Source of the DNA: a virus
Direction: 5' to 3' (one strand)
DNA: 25,349 nt
Virus record (IMG/VR): IMGVR_UViG_3300025577_000055
Coordinates: 1 to 25,349 of that record
Positions 1-8,882 of this stretch are shown in pieces. Made by a program: the position numbers and the translations under genes. The stretch's first letter is position 1, and each line of letters starts with the position of its first letter. Under the pieces are notes generated by a model, which searched no databases, was not told the DNA's origin, and saw only the letters and a list, made by a program, of their open reading frames with translations.

Positions 1-1
1 T

Positions 2-436
2 TCTGCGGCTTTAACTATGGCTAAGTTGACTGAAGCTCACGTAAACCTACGTGCCGCTGGTGTACCAAACGAAGGTCTTACTGGTGCAATCAATGCCGCT
101 GGACTTGGTGGACTTCTCAAAGATGAGAAAGCTACTTCTTCTGATTATCAAACAGTTAAGGCTCTTGTAAGTGGTGACATTAACACTTTGCAAGGTTTCA
201 ACATTGTTGTTCTTGATGATCGTTCTGAAGGTGGTTTGACTGTTGCTAGTAACACTGTTGACTCATTCTTCTTCGCGCGCGACGCTGTTGGTCTTGCTAT
301 TGGCATGGACATGAAGACTTCTGTTGATTGGATTGCAGATCGTACTTCATGGTTGAGCAACGGCTGTTTGAAAGCTGGCTCTGTTGTCCGTGACTCAAGC
401 GGTGTCGTTAAAGTTGAATACAAAGATAACGTATAA
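2..436 (+). CDS. Major capsid protein, C-terminal part (5' end outside window)
   Basis: The frame is open from the first complete codon at base 2, so the ATG at 17 is probably internal and the gene starts before the window. The visible 144 residues include a SAALTMAKLTEAHVNLRAAG segment and end with AVGLAIGMDMKTSVDWIADR followed by a short beta-rich tail (VVRDSSGVVKVEY). This pattern is typical of the end of HK97-fold coat proteins of podoviruses (Phage_capsid_2-like; family assignment from memory). It would form the icosahedral shell. Its position directly before a small head-associated gene and the tail tubular genes fits. The ATG at 17 could be an alternative start, but the conserved-looking residues before it argue against that. 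Confidence 0.75.
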   Translation, partial: SAALTMAKLTEAHVNLRAAGVPNEGLTGAINAAGLGGLLKDEKATSSDYQTVKALVSGDINTLQGFNIVVLDDRSEGGLTVASNTVDSFFFARDAVGLAIGMDMKTSVDWIADRTSWLSNGCLKAGSVVRDSSGVVKVEYKDNV

Positions 437-447
437 GGGGAAATATC

Positions 448-711
448 ATGGCTTTTGCAAGATCAGGTTTATGCCGCATTGGCGGTTCAGGAACAGGTGG
501 AAGCACTTGGCAGTATACTTCTACTGATGCTAAAACAGTTGTTGATAACGCAGATTACTTCCTTGACGCTATCAATGAGTTTAACATTGGTGATTTAATC
601 ATCTGTAAAGATACTACCACTGCAACTGCTCCAGTAGTAACTATTACTTACATTAAGACCCAAACCGCTACAAGCATTACTGCGGCTGGTGGTACTACAG
701 TAACAGCGTAA
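448..711 (+). CDS. Small capsid-associated protein (possible decoration protein)
   Basis: An 87-residue protein preceded by a good ribosome site (AGGGG, 8 nt before the ATG). It begins MAFARSGLCRIGG, then a Gly/Ser/Thr-rich stretch and a beta-strand-rich C-terminus (VVTITYIKTQTATSITAAGG). Small proteins of this type with a similar opening often follow the coat gene in podoviruses and are usually annotated only as hypothetical. Location between the coat gene and a terminator suggests high expression together with the coat. A capsid-decoration or cementing role is inference; no catalytic motif is visible. Confidence 0.6.
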   Translation: MAFARSGLCRIGGSGTGGSTWQYTSTDAKTVVDNADYFLDAINEFNIGDLIICKDTTTATAPVVTITYIKTQTATSITAAGGTTVTA

Positions 712-730
712 GTAACAAAGTAAAACGTCT

Positions 731-750
731 GGGGGGTTCGTCCCCCCTTT
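731..750 (+). terminator. Intercistronic rho-independent terminator
   Basis: GGGGGG (731-736), loop TTCGT, CCCCCC (742-747), then TTTCTT. A perfect 6-bp GC stem followed by a short, imperfect U tract. It lies between the capsid genes and tail tubular protein A, with no convincing promoter after it, so it probably attenuates rather than fully stops late transcription. Confidence 0.75.
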
Positions 751-768
751 CTTACATAAAGGTTTATT

Positions 769-1326
769 ATGGCAAGCAAAATCCAGCTAATATCTAATGC
801 GTTAATTTTAATTGGGGATTTGCCTATTACAACTTTAGTCGGCAACTCACGCGCTCAAACTGTTGCTAACAATCTGTATGACAACATCGTACAAAACGAA
901 TTAACTAAATACCGTTGGGGCTTTGCTAAAAAGAAAGCACAGCTAGATTTAACAACAGAAACTCCAGTAGGCACTGAGTGGCAGTCTATCTACCAACTTC
1001 CTGCTGACCTCTTGTTTCTTATCAAAATTAATCCTCAAGTTAATTACACTATCTATGGCGACAAGCTATACTCAAATTCAACTGGCGCAATATACGCTGA
1101 TTACATTTACAACGCTCCAGAATCAGCATGGCCTGTATACTTTAGTAAGATGATTGAGTACAGACTTGCGATGGACTTTGCTCCATCTATCAGGGACAGT
1201 GCCGCATCTATGGAAGCTAACGCTGGTCAATATGTAAACGCTTCTCGAATGGCAAGATTTACTGATTCTCAACAATACCCAATAACCCCTATTACAGATC
1301 GTCCGTTTATTGATGTAAGGTTTTAG
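769..1326 (+). CDS. Tail tubular protein A (head-to-tail connector, T7 gp11-like)
   Basis: 185 residues, close to the length of T7 gp11. The opening MASKIQLISNALILIGDLPI, a Y-x-x-x-x-x-x-x-L-x-x-x-R-W-x-F-A pattern (YDNIVQNELTKYRWGFAKKK) and the central W-x-x-x-Y-x-L-P-x-D segment are typical of tail tubular protein A. The protein forms the gatekeeper ring between portal and nozzle. It follows an intercistronic terminator and sits two bases before the nozzle gene, a conserved gp11-gp12 order. Ribosome site is AAAGG before the ATG. Assignment is by recognised motifs and order, not by a search. Confidence 0.88.
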   Translation: MASKIQLISNALILIGDLPITTLVGNSRAQTVANNLYDNIVQNELTKYRWGFAKKKAQLDLTTETPVGTEWQSIYQLPADLLFLIKINPQVNYTIYGDKLYSNSTGAIYADYIYNAPESAWPVYFSKMIEYRLAMDFAPSIRDSAASMEANAGQYVNASRMARFTDSQQYPITPITDRPFIDVRF

Positions 1327-1328
1327 TT

Positions 1329-4190
1329 ATGGCGAAGTCGAAGTTTCTACAAAGTTCTTTTGTAAGCGGAGAGTTGTCACCATTACTTAAAGGCCGCGTT
1401 GATCTTGAGCAATACTATCAGGGAATGCAAACTGCTGAAAACGTCCTTATCGTCCCACAGGGAGGGTTAAAGCGTAGAGCAGGCACACAACACGTAGATA
1501 CCGCAGAAAACATTGTAGCTCCTTTTATTTTTAGTGGATTAGGGCAATTATTTTCGTTTAATGTTACTTCTGGCTTGCCTGTTGTTGGCGCTACATATAC
1601 AAATAATTCCTCTACTTTTACGGTGCTTTCTTTTACTGGAGCAAGTCTTCCATATACTGTCTACGCAGAAAGGACGGTTGGGACTAATAATCCTAGTGCT
1701 AGTGGTACTCTTACTAAAACAGTTAGTACACCTAACCTTGCATATTCTGCATTTACAACATTTACTTCAAGTATGCCTAGAGGCGGTACTGTTGCTAATA
1801 TTAATGACTTTGATCGGACAACGGTAGGACTAACAACAACTAATATTGGTGTATTCGGAACAACAGGACAATCTGCGCCAGATGATGAATATATAGTAGC
1901 TTTATATAATGTTCTTGGGACAACTGATAGAGGTGTGTTTATAGATGTTAAAGACATTAAACTAAGCGGAACTGGCTCTGGTCAATTTAAAATTCAAGTT
2001 TCTAGCAACGGTTCTTCTTGGACTACCGAAGAGACTTTAACTGTTACAGCAGAAGCGCAATCTATTCGTATTCGTTTAGATTCTGATTTTGTTGGTCAAT
2101 ACTACAGAATAGTAAGAACTGGTGATACAGGCGACTTAGGAACTTTAAAAATACAACTTAGTGAGTTTAATGTTCTTTACTCAACAGGCAATGTTTCTGA
2201 CGTCAAGACGTTTGACTTTAGCATTGAGACAGACAGGCATTACTTATGTGTTGTTACTGGAGGTGCTGATACGTCACCCTCTTTTGGTAATATGTCTATT
2301 TACAGAGTAACAGATCAAACATTTAACTTTGTTCCTGTAGCTTATTTGCCGTTACCTTTTAAGTCTACTGAAGTTGCAAACGTACGTGATGTGCAAACAG
2401 AAAATGTTATGTTAATGTTCCATGAGAATCATCATCCTAAAAGAATAATACACACAGGTTTATCTGCGTTTAGTGTTGACGACATTCCTTTTCTTAACGT
2501 GCCTCAGTACGATTATGATGATGCTTCTAGCCCTACACCTACAAGTTATGTAACAACGATGACATTAGGTCATTTTGAAACAGGCGATAGGTTTCAGATA
2601 GATGTCGAGGGCGTGTTAAGTAAAAACATTACTTTTGCTGGAGATGCTAATGCTAATGAACAATCATCTTCTGCATTTAACATAGAGAAAAATTTACAAG
2701 AAATGCCTGTTTTTGGTGATACAGGTGTGTCTGTAAGCAGAACAGGAACAGCCGCATACACTATTACTATTTCTGGTGAGTCTACAAAAGAATTTGAATT
2801 GTTTTCTGGTTTTGCAACTTCAGACAGTGGCGGTACTGCTAACCAAATAGCTTTTGCTTTAGTTACGCAAGGAGTGGCTAGAAAAGAAGACGTATGGTCT
2901 TCAACTAGAGGATACCCTAAGACAGCCGCATTCTATGCAGGAAGGTTATGGTTAGGTGGTACAAAGTCTAAGCTACAGAGTTTGTTTGCATCTAGGTCTG
3001 GATCGTTCTTTGATTTCTACACAGAAGAAGGTGATGATGACGAGGGTATCTTTACAACAATATCCTCAAGACAGCTAACAGAGATTATCGACATTAACCC
3101 TGATCGTGGCCTACAGGTGTTTACAGCAGGGGCAGAGTTTATTGTTAAGGGTAATACTCCGTCTGACATTACTATTGAAGCGCAAACACAGCATGGAGCA
3201 TCTTTCTTAGAGGTTAAGTCAGTAGATGGTGCAACATTATTTGTAGACCAAAACGGTAGAACACTACGATCTTATCTGTATAACTACAATGAAGATGCTT
3301 ATAACAGTACAGACATCTCTGTGTTGTCCTCACAGCTTATTGATAATCCAGTAGACTTAGGATCTTTAACAGGATCATTGTCTGAAGATGCTAACTGGGT
3401 ATTTATTGTAAACCAAGATGGCACTTCTAGTATTTTAAATACGCTTAGATCACAAGACATTAATGGTTTTACTAAGTGGATTAATGGAGATACTAACTCT
3501 GCATACCCTCTCAAGACTGTATCGGTATCTGTTGTTAATAATGATTTATTCTTAGTAAACAAAAGAACAACTGACACTACTACTACTTACACAGTAGAAA
3601 AGTGGGACTTTGACTACCTAATGGACTCATCTGTTAGACTTGAAACCAGTTTAAGTATAAGTGGAAATAACTTATCTTTAGCTTCACATCATTTAGATGG
3701 AGAGACAGTTAGTGTTGTAGCAAGAGGAACAACATTAGATAACCGCGTAGTACAGGTTGACCCTGCTTCTGGATACATTATTTTAACTGATGAAGAAAAG
3801 TCATTTATCCTTGAGCAAGACCCTTCTACTGGTGTTATTGACGTAGAGGTAGGTTACAACTTTACGCCTAAGATTGTGGGTATGCCTTTGAATACTAATT
3901 CAAATAGGATTGCAGGACAAAACCAAATGCGTGAGAAGAAGATTAATCGCATGAATCTAAGAGTGTATGAAAGCTCAGGTGTGTATATTGATGGTAATCC
4001 TGTACCTATTAGACAGTTTGGTGATGCGGCTAACTCGCCATTAGATTCCAATCTTCCTAAACAAACTGGTATTATACAAGATAACAATGGCGGTAATGGA
4101 TGGGGAATAGAGGTACAGCCAGAGATTACTATTCCTGAGCCTACACCGTTCCACATACAGGCTATAGAATACGAGGTAGAATCATCTTAA
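1329..4190 (+). CDS. Tail tubular protein B (tail nozzle, T7 gp12-like) with inserted domains
   Basis: 953 residues, longer than T7 gp12 (794). The start has the hallmark F-x-x-G-E-L-S-P-L-L-x-G-R-x-D-L-x-x-Y followed by N-x-x-x-x-P-Q-G-G-x-x-R-R-x-G-T. The middle carries the wing/propeller-type motif AAFYAGRLWLGGTK, and the end has a Y-N-F-T-P-K-I-V-G-M-P segment then MREKKINRMNLRVYESSG, all typical of the nozzle family. Residues about 82-130 (small Ser/Thr/Gly-rich module) and about 136-284 (discoidin-like jelly roll, with SSNGSSWTTEETLTV and YYRIVRTGD) interrupt the usual N-terminal part. It forms the nozzle through which DNA is ejected. The inserted domains may be exposed adhesins (inference). 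Confidence 0.88.
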   Translation: MAKSKFLQSSFVSGELSPLLKGRVDLEQYYQGMQTAENVLIVPQGGLKRRAGTQHVDTAENIVAPFIFSGLGQLFSFNVTSGLPVVGATYTNNSSTFTVLSFTGASLPYTVYAERTVGTNNPSASGTLTKTVSTPNLAYSAFTTFTSSMPRGGTVANINDFDRTTVGLTTTNIGVFGTTGQSAPDDEYIVALYNVLGTTDRGVFIDVKDIKLSGTGSGQFKIQVSSNGSSWTTEETLTVTAEAQSIRIRLDSDFVGQYYRIVRTGDTGDLGTLKIQLSEFNVLYSTGNVSDVKTFDFSIETDRHYLCVVTGGADTSPSFGNMSIYRVTDQTFNFVPVAYLPLPFKSTEVANVRDVQTENVMLMFHENHHPKRIIHTGLSAFSVDDIPFLNVPQYDYDDASSPTPTSYVTTMTLGHFETGDRFQIDVEGVLSKNITFAGDANANEQSSSAFNIEKNLQEMPVFGDTGVSVSRTGTAAYTITISGESTKEFELFSGFATSDSGGTANQIAFALVTQGVARKEDVWSSTRGYPKTAAFYAGRLWLGGTKSKLQSLFASRSGSFFDFYTEEGDDDEGIFTTISSRQLTEIIDINPDRGLQVFTAGAEFIVKGNTPSDITIEAQTQHGASFLEVKSVDGATLFVDQNGRTLRSYLYNYNEDAYNSTDISVLSSQLIDNPVDLGSLTGSLSEDANWVFIVNQDGTSSILNTLRSQDINGFTKWINGDTNSAYPLKTVSVSVVNNDLFLVNKRTTDTTTTYTVEKWDFDYLMDSSVRLETSLSISGNNLSLASHHLDGETVSVVARGTTLDNRVVQVDPASGYIILTDEEKSFILEQDPSTGVIDVEVGYNFTPKIVGMPLNTNSNRIAGQNQMREKKINRMNLRVYESSGVYIDGNPVPIRQFGDAANSPLDSNLPKQTGIIQDNNGGNGWGIEVQPEITIPEPTPFHIQAIEYEVESS

Positions 4191-4234
4191 ATCAAGTAGC
4201 AAAGCAAGATGAGATATTAAAACTACAGTCATTG

Positions 4235-4564
4235 ATGTTACAAGGTGATACTGTAGAGTTAGAAGTAAAGCATCATTTTAGTGATGGCTTATATGCAAGA
4301 GAGCTGTTTATTCCTGCTGGCGTATGTTTAGTAGGAGCGTTACACAAGACGACTCACTTGTACATGGTAGTAAAGGGTAGATGCAAGGTGTCTAGCCAAT
4401 TTGGTAACTTGGATATAGAGGCTCCGTTTATGGGAGAGACTATTCCGCAAACTAAGCGTGTTATATACGCTGAAACAGACTGTGTATGGATTACATATCA
4501 CCCTACACATTTAACTGATATAGACGAGATAGAGAAGGCTTTGTTAGAGCCAGAGGATATTTAG
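4235..4564 (+). CDS. Cupin-like small protein of the tail gene cluster
   Basis: About 109 residues from the ATG at 4235. A single double-stranded beta-helix (cupin) fold is suggested by G-L-Y-A-R-E-L-F-I-P-A-G, then HKTTHLYMVVKGRC and a later P-Q-T-K-R-V-I-Y-A motif, with W-I-T-Y-H-P near the end. Such proteins recur between nozzle and internal virion genes in podoviruses; their role is unknown. The frame remains open upstream to at least base 4181 and encodes plausible sequence (NQVAKQDEILKLQS) with no ATG, GTG or TTG before 4232, so the true start may be a rare codon near 4181-4187 after GAGGTAGA, overlapping the nozzle gene. The stop abuts the next ATG. Confidence 0.7.
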   Translation: MLQGDTVELEVKHHFSDGLYARELFIPAGVCLVGALHKTTHLYMVVKGRCKVSSQFGNLDIEAPFMGETIPQTKRVIYAETDCVWITYHPTHLTDIDEIEKALLEPEDI

Positions 4565-5023
4565 ATGACTTTTGGAATAGTGGCGGCATTAACCGCAATA
4601 GGTGGTGGAAGTGCCGCTGTAGGTGCGGCAGTAGCCGCGACAGCCGTAGGAACAGGGCTTAATGTTTACGGTCAAGTTGAATCTGGCAAAGCGCAACAAG
4701 ATGCTTTAGAAGAGCAAGCTAGGCAAGAAAAGATTGCGGCTGAAGGGCGTGAACTAAAAAGACGACAAGAGTTAAGCAAAGTCCTTGCATCTAACATTGT
4801 TAGTGCGTCTATGTCTGGAGAAACAGGTGAAGGATCTACTGCTAGTCTTTCTTTAGAAACTGCTAAACAAATAGGCACAAGTGAAGCAATGATAGGATTA
4901 ACTGAAAGGTTAGCCGAAGCACAAACATTAAGAAAAGCTAGAATGGCTAGAGGAACTGCTAATATTGGCGCGGCATCTACTTTGCTTAAAGGTACGGCAA
5001 AAGTTGCAAACGCGTTTGCATAA
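4565..5023 (+). CDS. Internal virion protein, small (T7 gp14-like)
   Basis: 152 residues. The N-terminus is a strongly hydrophobic, Ala/Gly-rich segment (residues 4-35), followed by a charged coiled-coil helix (Q-E-K-I-A-A-E-G-R-E-L-K-R-R-Q-E), then an Ala/Gly/Ser-rich C-terminus with L-R-K-A-R-M-A-R-G. This layout matches T7 gp14-type ejection proteins, which are packed in the virion and inserted into the host outer membrane at infection. The ATG directly follows the previous stop, with AGAGGA as ribosome site. Position before two larger internal virion genes supports the call. Confidence 0.7.
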   Translation: MTFGIVAALTAIGGGSAAVGAAVAATAVGTGLNVYGQVESGKAQQDALEEQARQEKIAAEGRELKRRQELSKVLASNIVSASMSGETGEGSTASLSLETAKQIGTSEAMIGLTERLAEAQTLRKARMARGTANIGAASTLLKGTAKVANAFA

Positions 5024-5043
5024 CTGATACATAGGAAACAATA

Positions 5044-7194
5044 ATGGCTAAACGACCTAGACAACAACGTATTCTATCTTACGGAGAGTTCCGCCCTACT
5101 GGTGTAGATGACTCTGCGGCTAGGCGTATGCAGGCTCTAGCAGGCTTAGGAGAGACTGTAGCAGGCGTTGCTGAACAGTTTGGCATTGCTAAAGCTGAGG
5201 AATTAGCTCCAGCAGAAGCGTTACAAGCTGTAGAAGAGGCTCGCATAGTCGATCCAGAAACAGGTAAAGTATCTTACGGAGAAATAGCACAGCGCAAAGG
5301 CTGGGGCGCTAATGTTTATGAAAATACAGTAATTAATGCGCAATATGCCCAACGTAAAACTGATACAACAATAAGATTAAATGAGATTGCAGTAGACTTT
5401 GCAGATGATCCTGTAGGTTATGAGAATGCGGCTAAAGCGTTTTATGATGCAACAGTGGATGCGGCACCTATAGAAATAAAGCAAGACCTTAGATCAGCAA
5501 TGGGGCCAAGAATTTCATCTAACTTTCAAACGATTAATGCTAATTTTATAGCAAATTCTGAAAAACAAAGCCAAGCAATTTTACAAGATTCTATTAATAC
5601 AGCTCTTATTGATCTTGAAAACTTAACAGCCAATGGCGAAAACCAGCTTGTTGCTGAAGAACTTCCATTGTTGTACTTAACAATAGATGCAATGGGAGAA
5701 GCTGATCCGCTATATGATGTTGAGGGTGCAAAAAATAAAGTAAATAATGCTCTTTATGAGCAAAGAACCTTAAAGAATCTTGATGACATAGCTGACAAAG
5801 ATGGTGTTGGCGCGGCTATGACAGCATTAGAAGAATTTCAAGATAAGCCATTGCCTAAAGGATATTCGCAAGATGACCTCAGAGCATTTACTGTATCTGC
5901 CCAGGAAGATTTAAACAGGAAAAACTCTCGTATAAATGCTTCTGCAAAAGTAGCAACAAAAGAAGCTACTGCAAAAGTGCAAGATTATATAACTGCTAGA
6001 AGTCTTGGACAGCCTATTAAAGAGCAAGAAAGAGCAAGTGTATATGAAATTGCTAAAAGAACTCCGCTAGAGGAGAAGTTATTTTTAGCTGATGAAATAG
6101 GAATCTTTGCTACTGCCTCATTACAGGCTAGAAATGAAATGCTTGATGCGGCTAGAACAGGTGGCTTGGATCGTGCTGATGCTTACAAAGCTATGTTAGT
6201 AGCTAATGCAGATATTAACAGGCAAGCTACAAAAGATGGATATTCTTTAGGAGTTAGCCAAGGTTTAATTAAAGAAATTGAATTCGACATTAATGATCCA
6301 AATTCATATTTAAAAAGAGAACAACAGGCAAAAGTTTTGTCTGCTCATTATGGTGTTCCAGTGTCACCATTAAATGATAATGAAGCTACAACTTTAGCTC
6401 TTGCAGTAAATGAAATGTCTGCTCAACAAAAAACAGATTTAGCTAATTCTTTTAATCCAAGCTCAAACATATTCGCGCAACTTGACGAAAAAGGTCAGGG
6501 TTTATTTGCAATGGCTTCTTCTATTGGAGATGAAACCATTATGAAAGAAATCTTTTTAGGACAAGATATTATTAATGAAGGAACGCAAGGGAAACTACCT
6601 GTAAATTATAAAGACATTTTTAATAATTTAATTGGTAATTCATTACCTGCAAACGCTTCTCGTCAGATTTTAGATGGAGCATTAGCTCTTGAGGCTTACA
6701 ATAAAAAAATATCTACACAAAGTTCTTTTGAAGATTCTATACAACGAGTTTCTGGAGGAATTAAAAAAATAAATAATCATAAAGTATTGTTACCTAGAGG
6801 AATTAATCAAAATACTTTTCAAGATTATATAGATGATTTTACTCCACAAAATGTTGAAAGTTTTGGAGGCATTCAAGGGCATACTCCTGAGCAAGCGGCA
6901 AGGGCTGTAAGCAACGGACGTATTATTTCTTTAGGCAGTAATAGATACGCGGTAATGATAGGCAAAGACAAAGATGTTACTGCAATGATTGCTAATGATA
7001 ATCCTTTATTAGAGCCTCAACCGTTTATATTTAGTTATGGACAGCCTGAATTGCCAAAAAGGCCCTCTATGAATGATGAAGTGTCTACATATTCTGTAGA
7101 AGAAGAGTCGGCAAAATTTGCAAAAGATAGGTCTGCTACTGGTGCATTAGACAAATTGTTGCGTATGAATCCTGCCGTTCCGAGAGATTTGTAA
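5044..7194 (+). CDS. Internal virion protein, large (T7 gp15-like)
   Basis: 716 residues, near the size of T7 gp15 (747). Starts MAKRPRQQRILSYGEFRPTG and is then almost entirely predicted helix with Ala/Glu/Gln-rich stretches (AKAEELAPAEALQAVEEAR). No signal peptide or strong membrane segment is visible. Size, helical character and the order gp14-like, this gene, gp16-like region indicate an ejected core protein forming part of the trans-envelope channel. Its stop overlaps the next ATG in TAATG. Sequence similarity to gp15 itself is not evident by eye; the name rests on context. Confidence 0.65.
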   Translation: MAKRPRQQRILSYGEFRPTGVDDSAARRMQALAGLGETVAGVAEQFGIAKAEELAPAEALQAVEEARIVDPETGKVSYGEIAQRKGWGANVYENTVINAQYAQRKTDTTIRLNEIAVDFADDPVGYENAAKAFYDATVDAAPIEIKQDLRSAMGPRISSNFQTINANFIANSEKQSQAILQDSINTALIDLENLTANGENQLVAEELPLLYLTIDAMGEADPLYDVEGAKNKVNNALYEQRTLKNLDDIADKDGVGAAMTALEEFQDKPLPKGYSQDDLRAFTVSAQEDLNRKNSRINASAKVATKEATAKVQDYITARSLGQPIKEQERASVYEIAKRTPLEEKLFLADEIGIFATASLQARNEMLDAARTGGLDRADAYKAMLVANADINRQATKDGYSLGVSQGLIKEIEFDINDPNSYLKREQQAKVLSAHYGVPVSPLNDNEATTLALAVNEMSAQQKTDLANSFNPSSNIFAQLDEKGQGLFAMASSIGDETIMKEIFLGQDIINEGTQGKLPVNYKDIFNNLIGNSLPANASRQILDGALALEAYNKKISTQSSFEDSIQRVSGGIKKINNHKVLLPRGINQNTFQDYIDDFTPQNVESFGGIQGHTPEQAARAVSNGRIISLGSNRYAVMIGKDKDVTAMIANDNPLLEPQPFIFSYGQPELPKRPSMNDEVSTYSVEEESAKFAKDRSATGALDKLLRMNPAVPRDL

Positions 7195-8882
7195 TGAGCT
7201 TTATTTCTAACAAAGACAATAAAGAAATGCTAGATCAGTTAATGAGTTTTTCGGAACCTATGGAGCCTGAATCTACCTTTACAGAAATGTATAAAGCCTC
7301 GACTCGTCTTTTTATTAACGAAAACCTTTCTTATTCTGCCTCATTAAACGATCAAAATTACGAAGATCGAAATCAAAAGGTAAGAGATCTTGTAGAAAAT
7401 AACACTATTGATAAATCACAATATCAAAACTATAGAGGTGAATTTGACTACGATAGAATAGCCGCTGACACTGGAGAAATTAAAACTAATCTTGAATTGT
7501 TTATTGAAAGAAATGAATCATTAAAAATTGCGCGAGAAGAAACTCAACGAATTATGGAGGCTGGTTCAGGCGCGTCCAAACTAGCGGCAAGTATTCTTGG
7601 GCCTATGTCAGCTTCTTTTTTAGAACCTGCTGTATTAGCAACTATACCTTATTCTGTATCTGGAACTGCTCTTAAAGGTCTAGGTACTTTAGCAAGCGCA
7701 TTAAAGGTTGCAAAAACTGAGGCGGCTCTTGCGGCTGGAGCCGAGACTTTTATACAGCCATTAGTGTTTGCTCACAAGCATACTATTAATTCTCCGTATG
7801 AGGTTGAAGATGCTCTTAGCGCAATTGCAACTGTAGCTGTTGGTGCTGGAGTTCTTGGAGGGGGAGTAGGTGGTTTATCTGGATATTTAAGAAATGTTAG
7901 GGAAAAAACAACTCCTATTATAAAAGAATCACAAGGTGCTAAATTTAAAGATCAAAGTGTGCCTTACGATGAATCTATTGATGTTGATGCAAGTGTTGCA
8001 CAAGCTGTGAATACTCCAGAAGATGAGGCATTAGAAATACTAGCAAGAGTAGAAAATGAATTAAATTCTAAAAAAACAGCTAGACCTAATGATATTTTAA
8101 CTGCTGAATACAGTAAATATAAACAAGGTGAATATGACACTCTTATAGAAACAAAAGAAGCAACAATTAAAAGTTTACAAAAAGACATTAATAAAGAAAT
8201 TAAAAACAACGAAACGTGGGTTCGTAGAATTGCCAATGAGGGCGGTTTAAATAAAGCAAGATGGGCTGAAGAAGGATTTGATGTTGCCGATATGAATGCA
8301 TTGGGTAAAGGCACTAGGCCAATGTTTAGGAAGACTGGAGGAATGGCTCCTCAAGATGTGTCTGAAAGATTTAGAGAGCAAGGTATAGACATGGACGATA
8401 ACATGGCTCTTGATTTTATTGACGATATTGTTCGCGACCCTTCAAAAGTTGTTGATGAAATGAAAGATAATTACATAAAAGAATTAAAAGCAAGGCTATC
8501 AGATTTAGAATTTTCTGATAATGATGTGTTAGAAGATTTGTATCATAAAGCTATTGAGATAGATATTGAAGATGACATTCAGATATTAAGAGAGTCTCAA
8601 GCAGAACTAGATAAATTTAACACTTCTATTTATGAAGATTATATTGATGAATTTCCTGCACCAAAAACACCTAATGCTTCGGTTACAGCACAACAAAAAA
8701 GTATTTTAGATGAAATAGGAATTGCAAAATTCTATGATGATGATATTGCCGCATTTAATGCTCTTGCAGAGCGACAAGTATTAGATGATTTTGATGAATT
8801 TGTTGATGGTGATATTCTTATGAAACAACTTGATGATGAAATTGAAGGGTTAGAATCAGTGACGAGGTGTGCAATTGGCTAA
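7194..8882 (+). CDS. Internal virion protein with hydrophobic core segment (gp16-like, N-terminal half)
   Basis: 562 residues. Residues about 125-230 form a long hydrophobic, Gly/Ala-rich region (GPMSASFLEPAVLATIPYSV, then AVGAGVLGGGVGGLSGYL), the signature of the membrane-active part of gp16-type ejection proteins. The rest is charged helix, and the protein ends in a run of acidic residues followed by E-S-V-T-R-C-A-I-G. It likely helps form the channel for DNA entry. The start overlaps the previous stop (TAATG) and the end overlaps the next gene. No lytic transglycosylase motif is visible. T7 encodes this function in one larger protein. Confidence 0.65.
   Translation: MSFISNKDNKEMLDQLMSFSEPMEPESTFTEMYKASTRLFINENLSYSASLNDQNYEDRNQKVRDLVENNTIDKSQYQNYRGEFDYDRIAADTGEIKTNLELFIERNESLKIAREETQRIMEAGSGASKLAASILGPMSASFLEPAVLATIPYSVSGTALKGLGTLASALKVAKTEAALAAGAETFIQPLVFAHKHTINSPYEVEDALSAIATVAVGAGVLGGGVGGLSGYLRNVREKTTPIIKESQGAKFKDQSVPYDESIDVDASVAQAVNTPEDEALEILARVENELNSKKTARPNDILTAEYSKYKQGEYDTLIETKEATIKSLQKDINKEIKNNETWVRRIANEGGLNKARWAEEGFDVADMNALGKGTRPMFRKTGGMAPQDVSERFREQGIDMDDNMALDFIDDIVRDPSKVVDEMKDNYIKELKARLSDLEFSDNDVLEDLYHKAIEIDIEDDIQILRESQAELDKFNTSIYEDYIDEFPAPKTPNASVTAQQKSILDEIGIAKFYDDDIAAFNALAERQVLDDFDEFVDGDILMKQLDDEIEGLESVTRCAIG

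Noticed and set aside
8863-8882. Programmed frameshift joining the two large ejection proteins
   Set aside because: The overlap is only about 20 bases, has no slippery heptamer, and both termini look natural with a ribosome site for the second gene.
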